The translations under genes were made by a program, and so were the position numbers. The notes beneath the pieces were generated by a model. The model ran no database searches. It saw only the letters and a list, made by a program, of their open reading frames with translations, and had not been told where the DNA came from. A stretch of 5,803 nucleotides of DNA from an uncultured Eubacteriales bacterium (lineage in GTDB: Bacteria > Bacillota > Clostridia > Monoglobales > Firm-18). Shown piece by piece: positions 4,819-5,803 of the stretch (position 1 is its first letter; each line of letters opens with the position of its first letter). The stretch is from the NCBI GenBank assembly GCA_905210885.1, contig CAJLYO010000118.1, forward strand, positions 1 through 5,803, in the 5' to 3' direction.

Positions 4819-5399
4819 TGTACGAATATATAAAAGGAACATTTGCATATGCAGGTGATAATTATGCAGTCGTGGACTCAAACGGAATAGGCTATAAAAT
4901 CATAACGACCTCCGGCGGATTTGCCGGAATAACCCCCGGGACAAGCGTTACATATTATACAAAGCTCCATGTAAAAGAGGATGTTTTTGAGCTTTACGGA
5001 TTTTTGTCAAGGGACGAGCGAACAATGTTTGAAACGCTGCTTTCGGTAAGCGGAGTAGGTCCGAAAGCCGCCATAAGCATTTTATCCACCCTGTCGCCCT
5101 CAAATCTTACGATAGCTATCGTCACCGATAACACAAAGGCGATAACCGCCTCCCCCGGAGTGGGTCCGAAGCTTGCAAAACGCATTATTCTTGAGCTTAA
5201 GGATAAAATCAGCACGGATAAAATTCTTTCGCCGGACGATAACCCGACGCAGGAGATAAGCTCCGAAAACGAGGCCATTGCCGCCCTCACCGCCTTGGGA
5301 TACTCATTTGCCGATGCCGCCGCCGCGGTCGCAAATGCCCCCGGCGACCTTTCAACGGAGGAAACAATCAAATTTGCGCTGAAAAGTTTTTTGAAGTAA
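4818..5399 (+). CDS. ruvA: Holliday junction branch migration protein RuvA
   Basis: 193 residues, normal for Bacillota RuvA. As a tetramer it binds the four-way junction and loads the RuvB motor. The N-terminal OB-fold domain is about 1-62 (MYEYIKG start, family-typical). Two helix-hairpin-helix DNA-binding motifs are clear: LLSVSGVGPKAAISILS (74-90) and TASPGVGPKLAKRIILEL (110-127). An acidic linker follows (about 130-150), then domain III (150-193), which contacts RuvB. I chose ATG 4818 over the in-frame ATG 4773: it has AAGGGAG (4804-4810) seven bases upstream, begins the conserved MYEYIKG, and overlaps the ruvC stop as TGATG, implying coupling. ruvB normally follows but is not found in the 404 bases to the window end. 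Confidence 0.97.
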   Translation: MYEYIKGTFAYAGDNYAVVDSNGIGYKIITTSGGFAGITPGTSVTYYTKLHVKEDVFELYGFLSRDERTMFETLLSVSGVGPKAAISILSTLSPSNLTIAIVTDNTKAITASPGVGPKLAKRIILELKDKISTDKILSPDDNPTQEISSENEAIAALTALGYSFADAAAAVANAPGDLSTEETIKFALKSFLK

Positions 5400-5428
5400 A
5401 CTAAAACGTAATTGATTGGAGCAACAGA

Positions 5429-5536
5429 ATGAATAAATTTGATAAGAAGAATGCCGAAATAGGCGAACGGATAAAAGAAATCAGATTAAAAAGGCATATG
5501 ACACAGGAAACGCTTTCGGAAAATCAATATCAATAA
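5429..5536 (+). pseudogene. Truncated XRE-family (Cro/CI-type) helix-turn-helix regulator
   Basis: ATG 5429 has GGAG (5418-5421) seven bases upstream and encodes 35 residues ending at TAA 5534-5536. Residues 11-31, IGERIKEIRLKRHMTQETLSE written here in two parts as IGERIKEIRLKRH and MTQETLSE, match helix 1 and the start of helix 2 of an XRE domain. The expected continuation (recognition helix, then an S-x-x-E/NG turn) is absent: the reading goes into NQYQ and stops. The gene therefore has a real-looking start but only about half of its DNA-binding domain and cannot make a working regulator. It starts 29 bases after ruvA. The break falls between about 5519 and 5540. Confidence 0.72.
5523..5534 (+). 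repeat. Tandem hexamer at the junction of the two broken genes
   Basis: ATCAAT occurs twice in tandem (5523-5528 and 5529-5534), exactly where the XRE homology stops and before the next gene's homology begins. It may be a trace of the join or chance in AT-rich DNA. Confidence 0.5.
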
Positions 5537-5803
5537 ATAGAGTTTGGCGAGTAAGTGAAGATGGACAATTGAGGGACTCTTGGGGAAAGTTGACTGATGT
5601 TTTTGAGATGCCAGAAGATATGTTTTTTGATTATTATTCCTCACTATCATCAAAAAAAGATACTTCATTTTTCGAGGAATGTCAAAATGAATATAATTAC
5701 ATTTATTCTCATATTCAAGATATTCCCTTTAGTAATGTTTGGATTGCCCTTAATCTTTATGATAAGCTTCCAAAGGGAAGTGAGATTCATTTAGGAATTT
5801 TTA
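5530..5803 (+). pseudogene. Internal fragment of a MenD-like thiamine-diphosphate enzyme, start missing, continues past the window
   Basis: From TCA 5530 to the last base one frame is open for 91 codons. It contains VWRVSEDGQLRD, VFEMPEDMFFDYY, SFFEECQNEYNYIY, IPFSNVWIA and LPKGSEIHLGIF, in that order. I recognise this as the middle part of the MenD-like thiamine-diphosphate-binding proteins found in Gram-positive capsule and cell-surface polysaccharide clusters; in complete proteins the last motif continues into the C-terminal cofactor domain, here off the edge. The whole N-terminal half is missing: the frame runs open upstream to 5446 but without ATG or matching sequence. The DNA is visibly AT-richer than ruvCA. 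It is not in frame with the XRE fragment. Assignment rests on remembered family sequence; a search would settle it. Confidence 0.68.

Noticed and set aside
4531..4881. 116-codon minus-strand ORF opposite ruvC
   Set aside because: Antisense of a clearly conserved gene with intact catalytic residues; no SD or family likeness.
4994..5371. 125-codon minus-strand ORF opposite ruvA
   Set aside because: Low-complexity Ala/Ser-rich shadow of the RuvA helix-hairpin-helix and domain III coding sequence.
5597..5794. 65-codon plus-strand ORF near the right edge
   Set aside because: Out of frame with the MenD-like motifs that occupy the same bases; typical AT-rich shadow.
1..5803. CRISPR array, tRNA, rRNA, insertion sequence or attachment site
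   Set aside because: No repeat-spacer pattern, cloverleaf, transposase motif or paired terminal repeats were seen anywhere in the window.

Overview
The window looks like a piece of a Clostridia-type Bacillota genome of moderate G+C. The reasons are strong GGAGG-type Shine-Dalgarno (SD) sites, an EndoA-type MazF, a DUF2508-like small protein and an ordinary clostridial argG-argH pair. The genus cannot be told from the sequence.

Left part, plus strand (1-1167): the 3' end of a mazF/endoA toxin gene; a gene for a small membrane-anchored or exported protein of unknown function (252-704); a 229-base gap holding two hairpin terminators and a possible attenuator; and a small DUF2508-like gene (934-1167). 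The intergenic RNA here is unusually structured. Two mutually exclusive hairpins precede the exported-protein gene, one of which would hide its ribosome binding site. A terminator/anti-terminator pair precedes the DUF2508-like gene.

Centre, minus strand (4316 down to about 1051): an arginine operon, argG-argH-ppiB, making argininosuccinate synthase, argininosuccinate lyase and a cytoplasmic cyclophilin. Gaps are only 11 and 15 bases, and each upstream stop codon lies inside the next SD sequence. The promoter is a near-consensus extended -10 promoter with an ARG-box-like operator just downstream. The best intrinsic terminator for the operon lies inside the coding sequence of the convergent DUF2508-like gene, which overlaps the end of ppiB by 53 bases.

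Right part, plus strand (4327-5399): ruvC and ruvA, for Holliday junction resolution and branch migration, overlapping by one base. Their likely promoter is interlocked face to face with the argG promoter, and the ARG-box-like site overlaps it, so the two operons may compete or be co-regulated.

At the right edge the expected ruvB does not follow. The first 31 codons or so of an XRE-type regulator (5429-5536) break off and are followed, in another frame, by an AT-rich internal piece of a MenD-like thiamine-diphosphate enzyme of the polysaccharide-cluster type, running off the window. This is either a genuine rearrangement or an assembly chimera.

I found no new defence or mobile system. The most interesting material is regulatory architecture and the broken junction at the end.
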